A DNA stretch of 64,000 nucleotides, from positions 1 through 64,000 of the forward strand of contig JBELEM010000006.1 in NCBI GenBank assembly GCA_042093735.1. Reading direction: 5' to 3'. This document shows, piece by piece, positions 52,630 through 61,243 of this stretch. The stretch is from Hellea sp042093735. Lineage in GTDB: Bacteria; Pseudomonadota; Alphaproteobacteria; Caulobacterales; Maricaulaceae. Every line of letters starts with the position of its first letter. Position 1 is the stretch's first letter. The notes below the pieces were generated by a model that worked only from the letters and a program-made list of their open reading frames with translations, was not told the origin of the DNA and ran no database searches. The position numbers and the translations under genes are program-made.

Positions 52630-55600
52630 GTGGCAAGATCGCCAGTTTTTGTTCATCTTAGATCTAGATCTCCTTATTCATTACTTGAAGGTGCTTTAAA
52701 GATCGAGGAGACAGCCCAGCTGTCTCGCAGAATGGGTATGCCTGCTCTAGCACTTACCGATACTAACAATATGTGCGGCGCTCTCGAGTTTTCAGAAGTT
52801 ATGTCAAATGAGGGTATACAACCTATTATTGGACTAACTCTTAACATTGACACTGTGAAAGAAACAAACATAGGACACTCTAATAAAGTAGTCGATGGAA
52901 CCTTAGTGCTTTTAGCTAAAAATGAAATTGGCTACGGCAATCTGATGAAAATGAGTAGTTCAGCTTTTCTAGATGTTGAAGCCTATGATTTACCTCACTT
53001 TAAGTCACCGCAGCTCTCATCTTTCTCCGATGGCCTTATTGCTCTTACTGGAGGTCCAGAAGGAGTTTTAAATAAACTTATTATTCAAGGGCAGTTGGAT
53101 CAAGCAGAAGAATGGTTAGATAGCCTATTAGCTATATATTCGAATAATTTATATATTGAGTTGCAAAGACACGGATTAAAAGAAGAACTAATAGCAGAAA
53201 AGCATTTAATTAACTGGGCTTATTCTAAAGGAATAAGATTAGTTGCTACTAATGAGCCTTACTTTATTAATCCTGATATTTTTGAACCCCACGACGCTCT
53301 TTTAGCTATGCAGGAGGGTTCATATATTCTTGAGAAAGATAGAAGAAGACTTACCCGTCAGCATTACTTTAAATCATCAGAGGAGATGGTTGAATTATTT
53401 AAAGATATACCAGAAGCAATTGAGAACACTATTAATATTTCTAAAATGTGCTTAGTCAAGTCAGTAAAGCGCGATCCAATTCTTCCTAGTTTTAGTGATG
53501 GTTCCCTTAGTGAAGGGGATATTCTTGATCATCAAGCACGTGAAGGACTTAGGAGTCGATTATCTAAGATTAAATTATCAGCTCCTGAAAGTGATTATGT
53601 TAAAAGATTAGAGTTTGAAATTAAGATAATTCGCCAAATGGGTTTTCCTGGTTATTTTTTAATAGTTTCTGATTTTATAAAATGGGCTAAGTCGCAAGGG
53701 ATTCCAGTTGGACCTGGCCGAGGGTCTGGAGCTGGATCCGTTGTTGCATGGGCTTTAGATATTACCGATTTAGACCCACTCAAGTATGGACTTCTCTTTG
53801 AAAGATTTTTAAATCCAGAGAGAGTTTCTATGCCTGACTTCGACATAGATTTCTGTCAAGAAAGACGTGGTGAGGTAATCAAATATGTTCAAGAAAAGTA
53901 TGGCGAAGACCAAGTAGCTCATATTATTACATTTGGAACTCTCCAAGCTAGAGCGGTAGTTAGAGATGTCGGTAGAGTTATGCAAATGCCGCTACCTCAA
54001 GTTGATCGTTTAGCTAAGCTTGTGCCTTCAAATCCTGCAAATCCTGTATCATTAAGCGAAGCGGTTCAAATGGAAAAGGGGTTACGTGATGCGAGAGCTG
54101 AAGACCCGGCGGTGAGAAAGTTGCTTGATACCGCGCTTAAACTTGAGGGCTTGTACCGAAACGCATCAACACATGCGGCTGGTGTTGTTATTGGGGATAG
54201 GCCTCTGACTGAATTGATTCCATTATACCGCGACCCTAGATCTGATGTACCTGCTACTCAATTTACAATGAAGTGGGCAGAAAAGGCTGGCTTGGTTAAA
54301 TTCGATTTTCTTGGATTAAAAACATTAACTGTAATCGATAGGTGTGTTAAGTATTTATCTAAGCAGGGCATAAAGGTAGACTTAGAAAATTTAGATACGT
54401 CATCTCCCGCTGCTTACACGCCTTTATCAGAAGGGCTCTCAGCCGGTATTTTTCAACTTGAGAGCTCTGGAATGCGAGATGTTTTAAGAAAAATGGCGCC
54501 GGATAGTATCGAGGAACTAACTGCCTTAATTTCTTTATACCGGCCAGGTCCGATGAAGAATATTCCTATGTATATTGATCGAAAATATGGAAGATCTAAA
54601 ATTGAATATCCACATGAAAGCTTAAAAGGTATTCTTAAGGAGACATATGGGGTTATAATATATCAAGAGCAAGTTATGCAAATAGCCCAAGTTCTCTCTG
54701 GTTATTCTCTTGGAGAAGCTGATCTATTAAGACGTGCAATGGGTAAAAAAGACCAAGATGAGATGAATAGGCAAAGATCACGTTTTGTCGATGGGGCAGC
54801 TATTAATGGTATTGACGAACAACTTTCGAATTCAATTTTTGATTTAGTTAATGAGTTTGCTGGTTATGGGTTTAACAAATCACATGCTGCAGCATATGCT
54901 ATGATTTCTTTTCAAACCGCTTACCTTAAAGCGTTTTATCCAACTGAATTTATTGCATCTATTATGTCTATGGACATAACTAACTTAGATAAATTAGCTC
55001 AGTTTTTCCAAGAAGCTAAAAGAATGGGAATTGAGGTCCAGTTACCTTGTGTGAATAGATCTAAAGCTGATTTTGATGTAAGTAATGGAAAAGTATTGTA
55101 TGCTCTAGGTGCCTTGAAAAATGTAGGGGTTGAAGCAATGCGCCATGTAGTCGAAGTTAGGAGCGACGGCGGAGATTTTATCGATTTATTTGATTTCGCG
55201 AGAAGGGTTGATACACGAATTGTCAATAAGAGGGCTTTTGAAAATTTAGCACGTGGGGGAGCTTTTGATTGTTTAGAGCCTAATCGTGCAAAAGCTTTCT
55301 CATCTTCATTGATTTTGCAACAAATTGGTTCAAGGTCTGCTCAGGAAAAAGCTAGTGAGCAAGCTAATTTATTTTCTGGAGAAGTTGACTTTATGGTTGA
55401 GCCAGACTTACCAAATGTAACTGCTTGGACTGGTTTAGAGCAGTTGGATAATGAGCTTAGTGCAATCGGATTTTACCTTGGAGGACATCCATTAGATGCA
55501 TTTTTACCTGCCCTAGAAAGAAAGAAAGCCATTATGGCTATCGATCTAGAAAATTTTTGTAATTCTGGTGGAAGAGCAGTGCGTTTGGCTGGTGTTGTTA

Positions 55601-56079
55601 GAAAACGTCAAGAGCGTGTTAGTAAAAGAGGTAAAAGATTTGCATTTATGAGTATATCAGATCCTACAGGTGATTTTGAAGTTTTAGTGGGTGAAGATCT
55701 TTTAGTGTCTAATAGAACAATAATGGACCCTGGGACACTTTTAGAGCTTACAGCAAAAGCTGAAGTAAGAGATGGAGAAGTCAGGCTTTTTGCAAATACT
55801 ATCAATTTACTTGAACTCAAAGAAGAGAAGAATACTGCTAAAGGTTTAGAAATTAGACTTAGGTCGGCAGAGTTATGTGTTCTTGATGAATTTGAAAAGG
55901 TTTTATTATCACTAAAAGATGTTCCATCTAAAGCCAAAGGTTTCATAGATATATTAATTCCTATAAGTAGTTCTAGAGAGGGACACTGGAGACTTAGTGG
56001 TAGCTTTGGAATTGATATTGCCTTTCAGAAAGCAATTAAGGCTAATAGTTTTGTAGAACTTGTAACCGAGGTGGATTAA
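52630..56079 (+). CDS. dnaE: DNA polymerase III alpha subunit
   Basis: The 1149-residue replicative polymerase. The N-terminal PHP domain starts FVHLRSRSPYSLLEGALKIEE, the palm carries PDFDIDFCQERRGEVI and GPGRGSGAGSVVAWAL, and the fingers include YRPGPMKNIPMYI. The C-terminal part has the OB-fold (VRLAGVVRKRQERVSKRGKRFAF). The start is GTG 52630 with GGGAGGG five bases upstream. It belongs to the DnaE1 replicative group by length and the PHP start, and is not a DnaE2. No other replication gene is adjacent. Confidence 0.97.
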   Translation: MARSPVFVHLRSRSPYSLLEGALKIEETAQLSRRMGMPALALTDTNNMCGALEFSEVMSNEGIQPIIGLTLNIDTVKETNIGHSNKVVDGTLVLLAKNEIGYGNLMKMSSSAFLDVEAYDLPHFKSPQLSSFSDGLIALTGGPEGVLNKLIIQGQLDQAEEWLDSLLAIYSNNLYIELQRHGLKEELIAEKHLINWAYSKGIRLVATNEPYFINPDIFEPHDALLAMQEGSYILEKDRRRLTRQHYFKSSEEMVELFKDIPEAIENTINISKMCLVKSVKRDPILPSFSDGSLSEGDILDHQAREGLRSRLSKIKLSAPESDYVKRLEFEIKIIRQMGFPGYFLIVSDFIKWAKSQGIPVGPGRGSGAGSVVAWALDITDLDPLKYGLLFERFLNPERVSMPDFDIDFCQERRGEVIKYVQEKYGEDQVAHIITFGTLQARAVVRDVGRVMQMPLPQVDRLAKLVPSNPANPVSLSEAVQMEKGLRDARAEDPAVRKLLDTALKLEGLYRNASTHAAGVVIGDRPLTELIPLYRDPRSDVPATQFTMKWAEKAGLVKFDFLGLKTLTVIDRCVKYLSKQGIKVDLENLDTSSPAAYTPLSEGLSAGIFQLESSGMRDVLRKMAPDSIEELTALISLYRPGPMKNIPMYIDRKYGRSKIEYPHESLKGILKETYGVIIYQEQVMQIAQVLSGYSLGEADLLRRAMGKKDQDEMNRQRSRFVDGAAINGIDEQLSNSIFDLVNEFAGYGFNKSHAAAYAMISFQTAYLKAFYPTEFIASIMSMDITNLDKLAQFFQEAKRMGIEVQLPCVNRSKADFDVSNGKVLYALGALKNVGVEAMRHVVEVRSDGGDFIDLFDFARRVDTRIVNKRAFENLARGGAFDCLEPNRAKAFSSSLILQQIGSRSAQEKASEQANLFSGEVDFMVEPDLPNVTAWTGLEQLDNELSAIGFYLGGHPLDAFLPALERKKAIMAIDLENFCNSGGRAVRLAGVVRKRQERVSKRGKRFAFMSISDPTGDFEVLVGEDLLVSNRTIMDPGTLLELTAKAEVRDGEVRLFANTINLLELKEEKNTAKGLEIRLRSAELCVLDEFEKVLLSLKDVPSKAKGFIDILIPISSSREGHWRLSGSFGIDIAFQKAIKANSFVELVTEVD

Positions 56080-56119
56080 ATATTTCGGTAATTTTAGGTC
56101 TTATATTAATACAGATTAT

Positions 56120-56142
56120 TGAAATTATACTTGATAATTTCA
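56120..56142. promoter_or_regulatory. Perfect 9-base dyad between dnaE and the BCCT gene
   Basis: TGAAATTAT (56120-56128), centre ACTTG, then ATAATTTCA (56134-56142). It lies 41 bases after dnaE and about 90 before the BCCT carrier. There is no T-run on either strand, so it is more likely an operator or mRNA stability hairpin than an intrinsic terminator. Confidence 0.4.
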
Positions 56143-56230
56143 TATCATTAGTGTTTCAGTGTTGTTGTTAAAACAAAAAGAATGGTAAATAATCCAAAAT
56201 TTCATTAAAAAATTAGCAGTTAGGCCTTTA

Positions 56231-57715
56231 GTGTTTTGGCCACCATTAATAGTTTTTTTAACCTTTGTTTTCTTGAGTATTTTTAATGAAGTTAGATTTT
56301 TGCGTATTACTACTTTCGTTAATGATAAGATACTAGACTCTTTTTCCAGCATGTTTAGCCTTGCTGCTTTCTTCTTTTTAGTCACATGCATCTGGGCTGC
56401 ACTATCCCAACTGGGTAATGTAGTCATTGGCGGTAAAGGGTCAAAACCAATATTACCTTTCTGGAGTTGGGTCTCTGTCACGTTAACGACAACACTTGCT
56501 GTTGGGATTTTGTTCTGGGGAACTGCTGAGCCTTTATTCCATTTGTATGACACAGGGATTTCAAGTATTGTTCCGGCTTCAGATGAAGCACTTAGGTTTT
56601 CAATGTCTTCATTGTATATGCATTGGTCATTTACACCTTATGCAATTTATACTTTGCCGGGTCTAACTTTTGCTCTTGTCTATTATAATCTTAAATTACC
56701 GTTTTCACTTTCAGCACCTATTAGCGTTCTAACGAGAAGGCAAGTTCCCTCAACGATATCACAAATAGTTGACGGTATAGCGTTATTGGCTTTATTATTA
56801 GGACTTTCTGCTAGTTTAGGTTCTGGTATTCTTTCAATATCTGGAGGTATTTCAAGGTTATGGCCTTTTGAAGCTAATGGTAGTTTTTTAGGAGTTGTAA
56901 CTTTTGTAATTGTTTTTTCTTTTTTTATCTCTTCAGCAAGCGGCCTTCATAAAGGAATAAAGTTACTTGCAGACTTAAATATTAAATTATTTTTGATAAT
57001 TATAGTTTTTATATTTTTTGCGGGCCCAACATTTAAAATTTTGAATATTTCATTTGCTTCATTAAAAGATTTTTCTTTTGAGTTTCTACCCCGTTCACTA
57101 TTGATGGAACCTTTTGATAATAAGGCCTGGCTTAATGACTGGACTGTTTTTTATTTTGCAAATTGGATGGCTTGGGCTCCTCTTGCTGCTTTATTTTTAG
57201 GAAAAATTTCTCTTGGGTATACAGTAAGGCAGTATATCTTGGTTAATTTATTTATACCTGCTTTGTTCTCGATTATTTGGATGAGTGTTTTTGGAGGTTT
57301 AACTTTAGTTTTAGAGGAAAACAATCCGAATGCACTCAACAATGTTTTAAATTTTATGGGGCCGGAGCATGTTCTTTATAAAGTTTTAGAGTTTTTACCT
57401 TTTACAATATTTTTAGTAATAATTATTTGTATAGTTTCATTTTTATCTTATGTGACTGCTGCTGACTCAAATATGGATGTAATTTCCGACCTTTGTTTAA
57501 AACCTGATCAAGTTAATCCCGAGCGTTATAAAATAATACTTAAATTTATTTGGTCCTTACTAATTGGATTTACAGCATGGATAATGATATCTTTATCTGG
57601 GATTGAGGGCATAAAAATGCTATCAAACTTAGGCGGACTTCCTTCACTTTTTATTATTATTATTTTTAATTTAGTACTAATCATTTTAGGAACAATAAAG
57701 ATAAAAAATTTATAG
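56231..57715 (+). CDS. BCCT-family betaine/carnitine/choline transporter
   Basis: A 494-residue carrier with about twelve helices. The family core is seen in WGTAEPLFHLYDTG, SMSSLYMHWSFTPYAIYTLPG and NWMAWAPLAALFLGKISLGYTVRQYI. The Trp- and Gly-rich segments that bind trimethylammonium groups are in these blocks. It would import glycine betaine, choline or similar osmolytes, or DMSP, with Na+ or H+. The N-terminus is short: the GTG at 56231 is the first standard start, although the frame stays open upstream to 56189. The C-terminal tail is also short, so osmotic sensing by a long tail is unlikely. Confidence 0.88.
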   Translation: MFWPPLIVFLTFVFLSIFNEVRFLRITTFVNDKILDSFSSMFSLAAFFFLVTCIWAALSQLGNVVIGGKGSKPILPFWSWVSVTLTTTLAVGILFWGTAEPLFHLYDTGISSIVPASDEALRFSMSSLYMHWSFTPYAIYTLPGLTFALVYYNLKLPFSLSAPISVLTRRQVPSTISQIVDGIALLALLLGLSASLGSGILSISGGISRLWPFEANGSFLGVVTFVIVFSFFISSASGLHKGIKLLADLNIKLFLIIIVFIFFAGPTFKILNISFASLKDFSFEFLPRSLLMEPFDNKAWLNDWTVFYFANWMAWAPLAALFLGKISLGYTVRQYILVNLFIPALFSIIWMSVFGGLTLVLEENNPNALNNVLNFMGPEHVLYKVLEFLPFTIFLVIIICIVSFLSYVTAADSNMDVISDLCLKPDQVNPERYKIILKFIWSLLIGFTAWIMISLSGIEGIKMLSNLGGLPSLFIIIIFNLVLIILGTIKIKNL

Positions 57716-57748
57716 TTATTTTTGAGTTTATTTTATTTAAATAATGCC

Positions 57749-57776
57749 TTGCATACACGGAAATTAGCATTATAGA
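57749..57776 (+). promoter_or_regulatory. Promoter of rpsB-tsf
   Basis: TTGCAT (57749-57754), 16 bases, then TATAGA (57771-57776). It lies about 120 bases before rpsB, which leaves room for the paired leader that follows. Confidence 0.65.
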
Positions 57777-57828
57777 ACACACAAAATCGCGTGTAGGTGA
57801 GGGTTTCATACATATAGTATTTAATCCA

Positions 57829-57884
57829 TTCCGGTGGGAAAGATAATTCTATCTGTCTCCACACCCTGCACAGGCCAACCGGAA
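57829..57884 (+). promoter_or_regulatory. Structured rpsB leader
   Basis: TTCCGGT (57829-57835) pairs perfectly with ACCGGAA (57878-57884), enclosing 42 bases with an inner hairpin AGATA-ATTC-TATCT (57841-57854). The second arm ends one base before the AAGGAG ribosome binding site (57886-57891) of rpsB. This is the position of a ribosomal-protein S2 autoregulatory leader. The pairing is read directly; the regulatory role is inferred. Confidence 0.55.
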
Positions 57885-57897
57885 CAAGGAGATATCC

Positions 57898-58803
57898 ATG
57901 GCTTTACCTGAATTTTCAATGCGTCAGCTATTAGAGGCTGGGGTTCACTTTGGTCATCAAACACATCGATGGAATCCTAAAATGGCACCATACATTTTTG
58001 GAGCCCGTTCTGGAATACATATTATGGATCTTTCGCAAACAGTTCCATTATTACACCAAGCACTTGTTCAAGTACGAGAAGTAGCTTCGAAAGGTGGTAG
58101 AGTATTGTTCGTTGGAACGAAGCGTGCCGCTTCTGAGCCTGTCGCTGTTGCTGCTAAAAGGTGTGCGCAATATTACGTTAACCATAGATGGTTAGGCGGT
58201 ATGTTAACAAATTGGCAAACAATATCCGGTTCGATTTCACGTTTACGTGAATTAGAAGCCTTAATGGGAGAGGGAGGTGAAGGTACTGGTCTCACAAAAA
58301 AAGAGAATTTAAAACTTACCCGCGAACTTGAAAAGCTTGATAAAGCACTGGGTGGCATCAAAGATATGGGTGGCAAGCCTGATCTGATGTTTGTTATAGA
58401 TACAAACAAAGAGGGTATTGCTATCAAAGAGGCGCGGCGTTTGGGTATACCTGTTATTGCTATTCTCGACACAAACTCAAATCCTGCTTCCGCAGACATG
58501 CCTATACCAGGTAATGATGATGCGGCTCGTGCAATTCAGCTATATTGTGAGCTTGTAGCTGATGCAGTGCTAGATGGTATGACTGAGGCTCAACAGAAAA
58601 TGGGGGCAGATATTGGCGAAGCTGAGAATCCGATTGAGATGGCACTTGCTTCTGAAACTCCTGTTTTGGAGGTAGAGGAACTTGGGTCTTCTGAAGTAAA
58701 TTCATCTCCTGAGACTACTAAGGTGGATGAAACTATTGAAACAGTTTCTGCTGAGCCAGCTCCAGAAACGATTTCTGATAAGACAGAAGATAAAAATAAA
58801 TAA
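57898..58803 (+). CDS. rpsB: 30S ribosomal protein S2
   Basis: A 301-residue S2. FSMRQLLEAGVHFGHQTHRW (6-25), NPKMAPYIFGARSGIHIMDL and HRWLGGMLTNWQTI are diagnostic, as is the later GIPVIAILDTNSNP. Residues from about 230 form an acidic tail (EETIETVSAEPAPETISDKTE-like) longer than in E. coli S2 (241 residues). It is preceded by a perfect AAGGAG and followed by tsf after 83 bases. Confidence 0.97.
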   Translation: MALPEFSMRQLLEAGVHFGHQTHRWNPKMAPYIFGARSGIHIMDLSQTVPLLHQALVQVREVASKGGRVLFVGTKRAASEPVAVAAKRCAQYYVNHRWLGGMLTNWQTISGSISRLRELEALMGEGGEGTGLTKKENLKLTRELEKLDKALGGIKDMGGKPDLMFVIDTNKEGIAIKEARRLGIPVIAILDTNSNPASADMPIPGNDDAARAIQLYCELVADAVLDGMTEAQQKMGADIGEAENPIEMALASETPVLEVEELGSSEVNSSPETTKVDETIETVSAEPAPETISDKTEDKNK

Positions 58804-58811
58804 AATCAGAT

Positions 58812-58852
58812 GTCCTAGTTATCTATTTTATTAAATTTGATAAATTTAGGAC
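58812..58852 (+). other. Two-part hairpin between rpsB and tsf
   Basis: GTCCTA (58812-58817) pairs with TAGGAC (58847-58852), and just inside it TTATC (58819-58823) pairs with GATAA (58839-58843), with a 15-base loop. No T-run follows, so it is probably an attenuator, an RNA-processing site or an mRNA stability element adjusting rpsB versus tsf levels. Confidence 0.45.
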
Positions 58853-58886
58853 CTATATAAATATTTACCAATAGGAGATATGTATT

Positions 58887-59810
58887 ATGGCTCAAATCAC
58901 AGCGGCCCTTGTAAAAGAACTTCGTGAAAAGACATCAGCAGGGATGATGGATTGTAAAAAAGCGTTGAATGAAACAGACGGAGATTTAAATGCTGCGGCA
59001 GATTGGTTGCGAACCAAAGGAATAGCTAAAGCTGATAAAAAGGCATCAAGAATAGCAGCCGAGGGATTAGTGGCTGTAGCTATAAGTGGTTCTACGGGTG
59101 CGCTTGTAGAGGTTAACTCCGAAACAGACTTTGTGGCTAGAAATGATGGCTTTCAAGCAGCTGTATTAGAAGTTGCTCAGTTAGGATTGACTGTAAATAG
59201 TAATGAAGAACTAGCATCAGCAGTCACTTCAGGTGGCGTTAATGTAACAGAAATGTTTAAGAAGCTAGTTGGTAAAATAGGCGAAAATATGTCTTTTAGG
59301 CGTATGAGTAAGCTTTCAGTTAGTCAGGGCGTTGTGGCTGGTTATATACATAATGCAGTAACCGATGGGATGGGAAAAATTGGAGTGTTGGTTGCTTTGG
59401 AAAGTTCTGGGGATAACGAAAAACTCGAGGTACTTGCTAAAAAGATTGCTATGCACGTTGCAGCTACTAACCCTTTAGCTCTTTCAGAAAGTGACTTGGA
59501 TTCTTCAGTTGTTGAAAAAGAGAGAGCTATGCTCAAGGCAGAAGCTTTGGAATCTGGCAAACCGGAGGCAATTGTTGATAAAATGGTGGAAGGTAGAATG
59601 AAAAAATTCTTCAAAGAATCTGTTCTTTTAACTCAGACTTTTGTAATGGATGGTGAGCGATCTGTTTCCAAAGTTATCGAAGATGAAGCCTCGTCCATTA
59701 ACTCCGATATTAAAATGGTTGCTTTTTCTAGAATGAGTTTAGGTGAAGGGATTGAAAAGAAAGAAGAAAATTTCGCTGCTGAAGTGGCAGCAGCTGTAGC
59801 AAGTTCTTAA
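58887..59810 (+). CDS. tsf: Elongation factor Ts
   Basis: A 307-residue guanine-nucleotide exchange factor for EF-Tu. KELREKTSAGMMDCKKALNETDGDLNAA (about 10-37) is the N-terminal UBA-like domain and EVNSETDFVARND the core TDFV motif. MHVAATNP is the second signature. The start follows TAGGAGA. Full length for the family. Confidence 0.97.
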   Translation: MAQITAALVKELREKTSAGMMDCKKALNETDGDLNAAADWLRTKGIAKADKKASRIAAEGLVAVAISGSTGALVEVNSETDFVARNDGFQAAVLEVAQLGLTVNSNEELASAVTSGGVNVTEMFKKLVGKIGENMSFRRMSKLSVSQGVVAGYIHNAVTDGMGKIGVLVALESSGDNEKLEVLAKKIAMHVAATNPLALSESDLDSSVVEKERAMLKAEALESGKPEAIVDKMVEGRMKKFFKESVLLTQTFVMDGERSVSKVIEDEASSINSDIKMVAFSRMSLGEGIEKKEENFAAEVAAAVASS

Positions 59811-59909
59811 AACAACAAACTATTTTGATAAAATATTGTCAAACTACTGGCACTATTGATTTGAATCCTTATTATCCTCTGCAGATACTTAATTTGTAGG
59901 GGATTTTTT

Positions 59910-60629
59910 ATGGCTACAGTTTACGGTTATAACCGTGTGCTTCTAAAGCTTTCGGGCGAGGCCCTTATGGGTGATAAGCCATACGGTATAGATATTGCTA
60001 TGACGTCACGAATAGCCGCTGAAGTAAAAGAAGCTCATAATAAAGGCCTACAAATAGCCTTAGTTATAGGGGCTGGCAATATATTTAGAGGGTTATCAGC
60101 AGCGGCTGGGGGTATTGAACGTTCAACTGCTGATTACATGGGTATGTTGGCCACGGTAATGAACGCGCTTGCCATGCAAAGTGCCCTCGAGCAAATTGGT
60201 GTTGATACACGAGTTCAATCAGCAATACCTATGCAAACTGTTTGCGAGAGTTATATTCGGCGGAGAGCTGTTCGCCATATGGAGAAGGGAAGAGTGGTAA
60301 TTTTTGCAGCAGGTACTGGAAATCCTTACTTTACAACTGATACAGCTGCAGCACTACGAGCAGCAGAGATGGATTGTGATGTCTTAGTTAAAGGAACACA
60401 GGTTGACGGCGTCTATGATAGTGATCCAAATATTAATGAAAGTGCTTCTAGGTATAAAGAATTGAGTTACCAAAAAGTTTTAACCGACAACTTAAGAGTT
60501 ATGGACTCTGCTGCGATTACATTGATGAGAGACAATGATATTCCCATTATAGTTTTTTCACTCAAAGAAAAGGGCTCTTTTGATTTAGTTATGCAGGGTT
60601 TAGGAACTTGTACTACAATTAAATCTTGA
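59910..60629 (+). CDS. pyrH: Uridylate kinase
   Basis: A 239-residue UMP kinase of the amino-acid-kinase fold. RVLLKLSGEALMGD (about 9-22), GAGNIFRG and TADYMGMLATVMNALA are family motifs. DTDTAAALRAAE-like TTDTAAALRAAEM and the final KEKGSFDLVMQG are present. It follows tsf after 99 bases and precedes frr in the standard order. Confidence 0.97.
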   Translation: MATVYGYNRVLLKLSGEALMGDKPYGIDIAMTSRIAAEVKEAHNKGLQIALVIGAGNIFRGLSAAAGGIERSTADYMGMLATVMNALAMQSALEQIGVDTRVQSAIPMQTVCESYIRRRAVRHMEKGRVVIFAAGTGNPYFTTDTAAALRAAEMDCDVLVKGTQVDGVYDSDPNINESASRYKELSYQKVLTDNLRVMDSAAITLMRDNDIPIIVFSLKEKGSFDLVMQGLGTCTTIKS

Positions 60630-60685
60630 TATTGGTTTAAGTAATTATTTATTAAATTAAACTTATGTGCAATGGAGAATTCATA

Positions 60686-61243
60686 ATGGAAGATTTTGAC
60701 CTAAAAGTGTTTCGTAAAAGAATGGACGGAGCTTTGTCATCTTTGAAGTCTGAGTTTGGTGGGCTTAGAACCGGAAGGGCTAGCGTGGGTATTCTTGATG
60801 GTGTTAAGGTGAATGCATACGGTTCAGAGATGATGCTTAATCAGGTAGGTTCAGTCACTGTACCTGAACCTCGCATGCTTTTAATAAATATTTGGGATAA
60901 AACGCTAGTACAAGCTGCTGACAAAGCTATTCGTCAGTCGAACTTAGGACTTAATCCAATTGTTGATGGACAGAATTTACGAATTCCTATGCCACCTTTA
61001 ACGGAAGAAAGACGGAAAGAGCTGGTTAAAGTAGCTGGATCTTATTCTGAGAATTCCAAAGTAGCCGTCAGAAATGTTCGTCGCGATGCTATGGAAACAG
61101 TAAAGAAATTAGAACGATCAAAAGCAATAAGTGAAGACGAACTAAAAGCTCACGAGTCTGATATACAGTCAGCTACGAACTTTGTGATTGCTGAAATTGA
61201 TAGTGCATTAAATGTTAAATCAGATGAAATTATGCAGGTTTAA
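60686..61243 (+). CDS. frr: Ribosome recycling factor
   Basis: A 185-residue RRF. MEDFDLKVFRKRMDGAL and LRTGRASVGILDGVKV (about 26-41) begin the triple-helix and beta domains, and the PMPPLTEERRKELVKVA and NVRRDAMETVKKLE segments complete it. I chose ATG 60686, which has GGAG at 60674-60677; an ATG at 60665 is in frame but adds residues not found in the family. uppS starts at the next base after the stop. Confidence 0.96.
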   Translation: MEDFDLKVFRKRMDGALSSLKSEFGGLRTGRASVGILDGVKVNAYGSEMMLNQVGSVTVPEPRMLLINIWDKTLVQAADKAIRQSNLGLNPIVDGQNLRIPMPPLTEERRKELVKVAGSYSENSKVAVRNVRRDAMETVKKLERSKAISEDELKAHESDIQSATNFVIAEIDSALNVKSDEIMQV

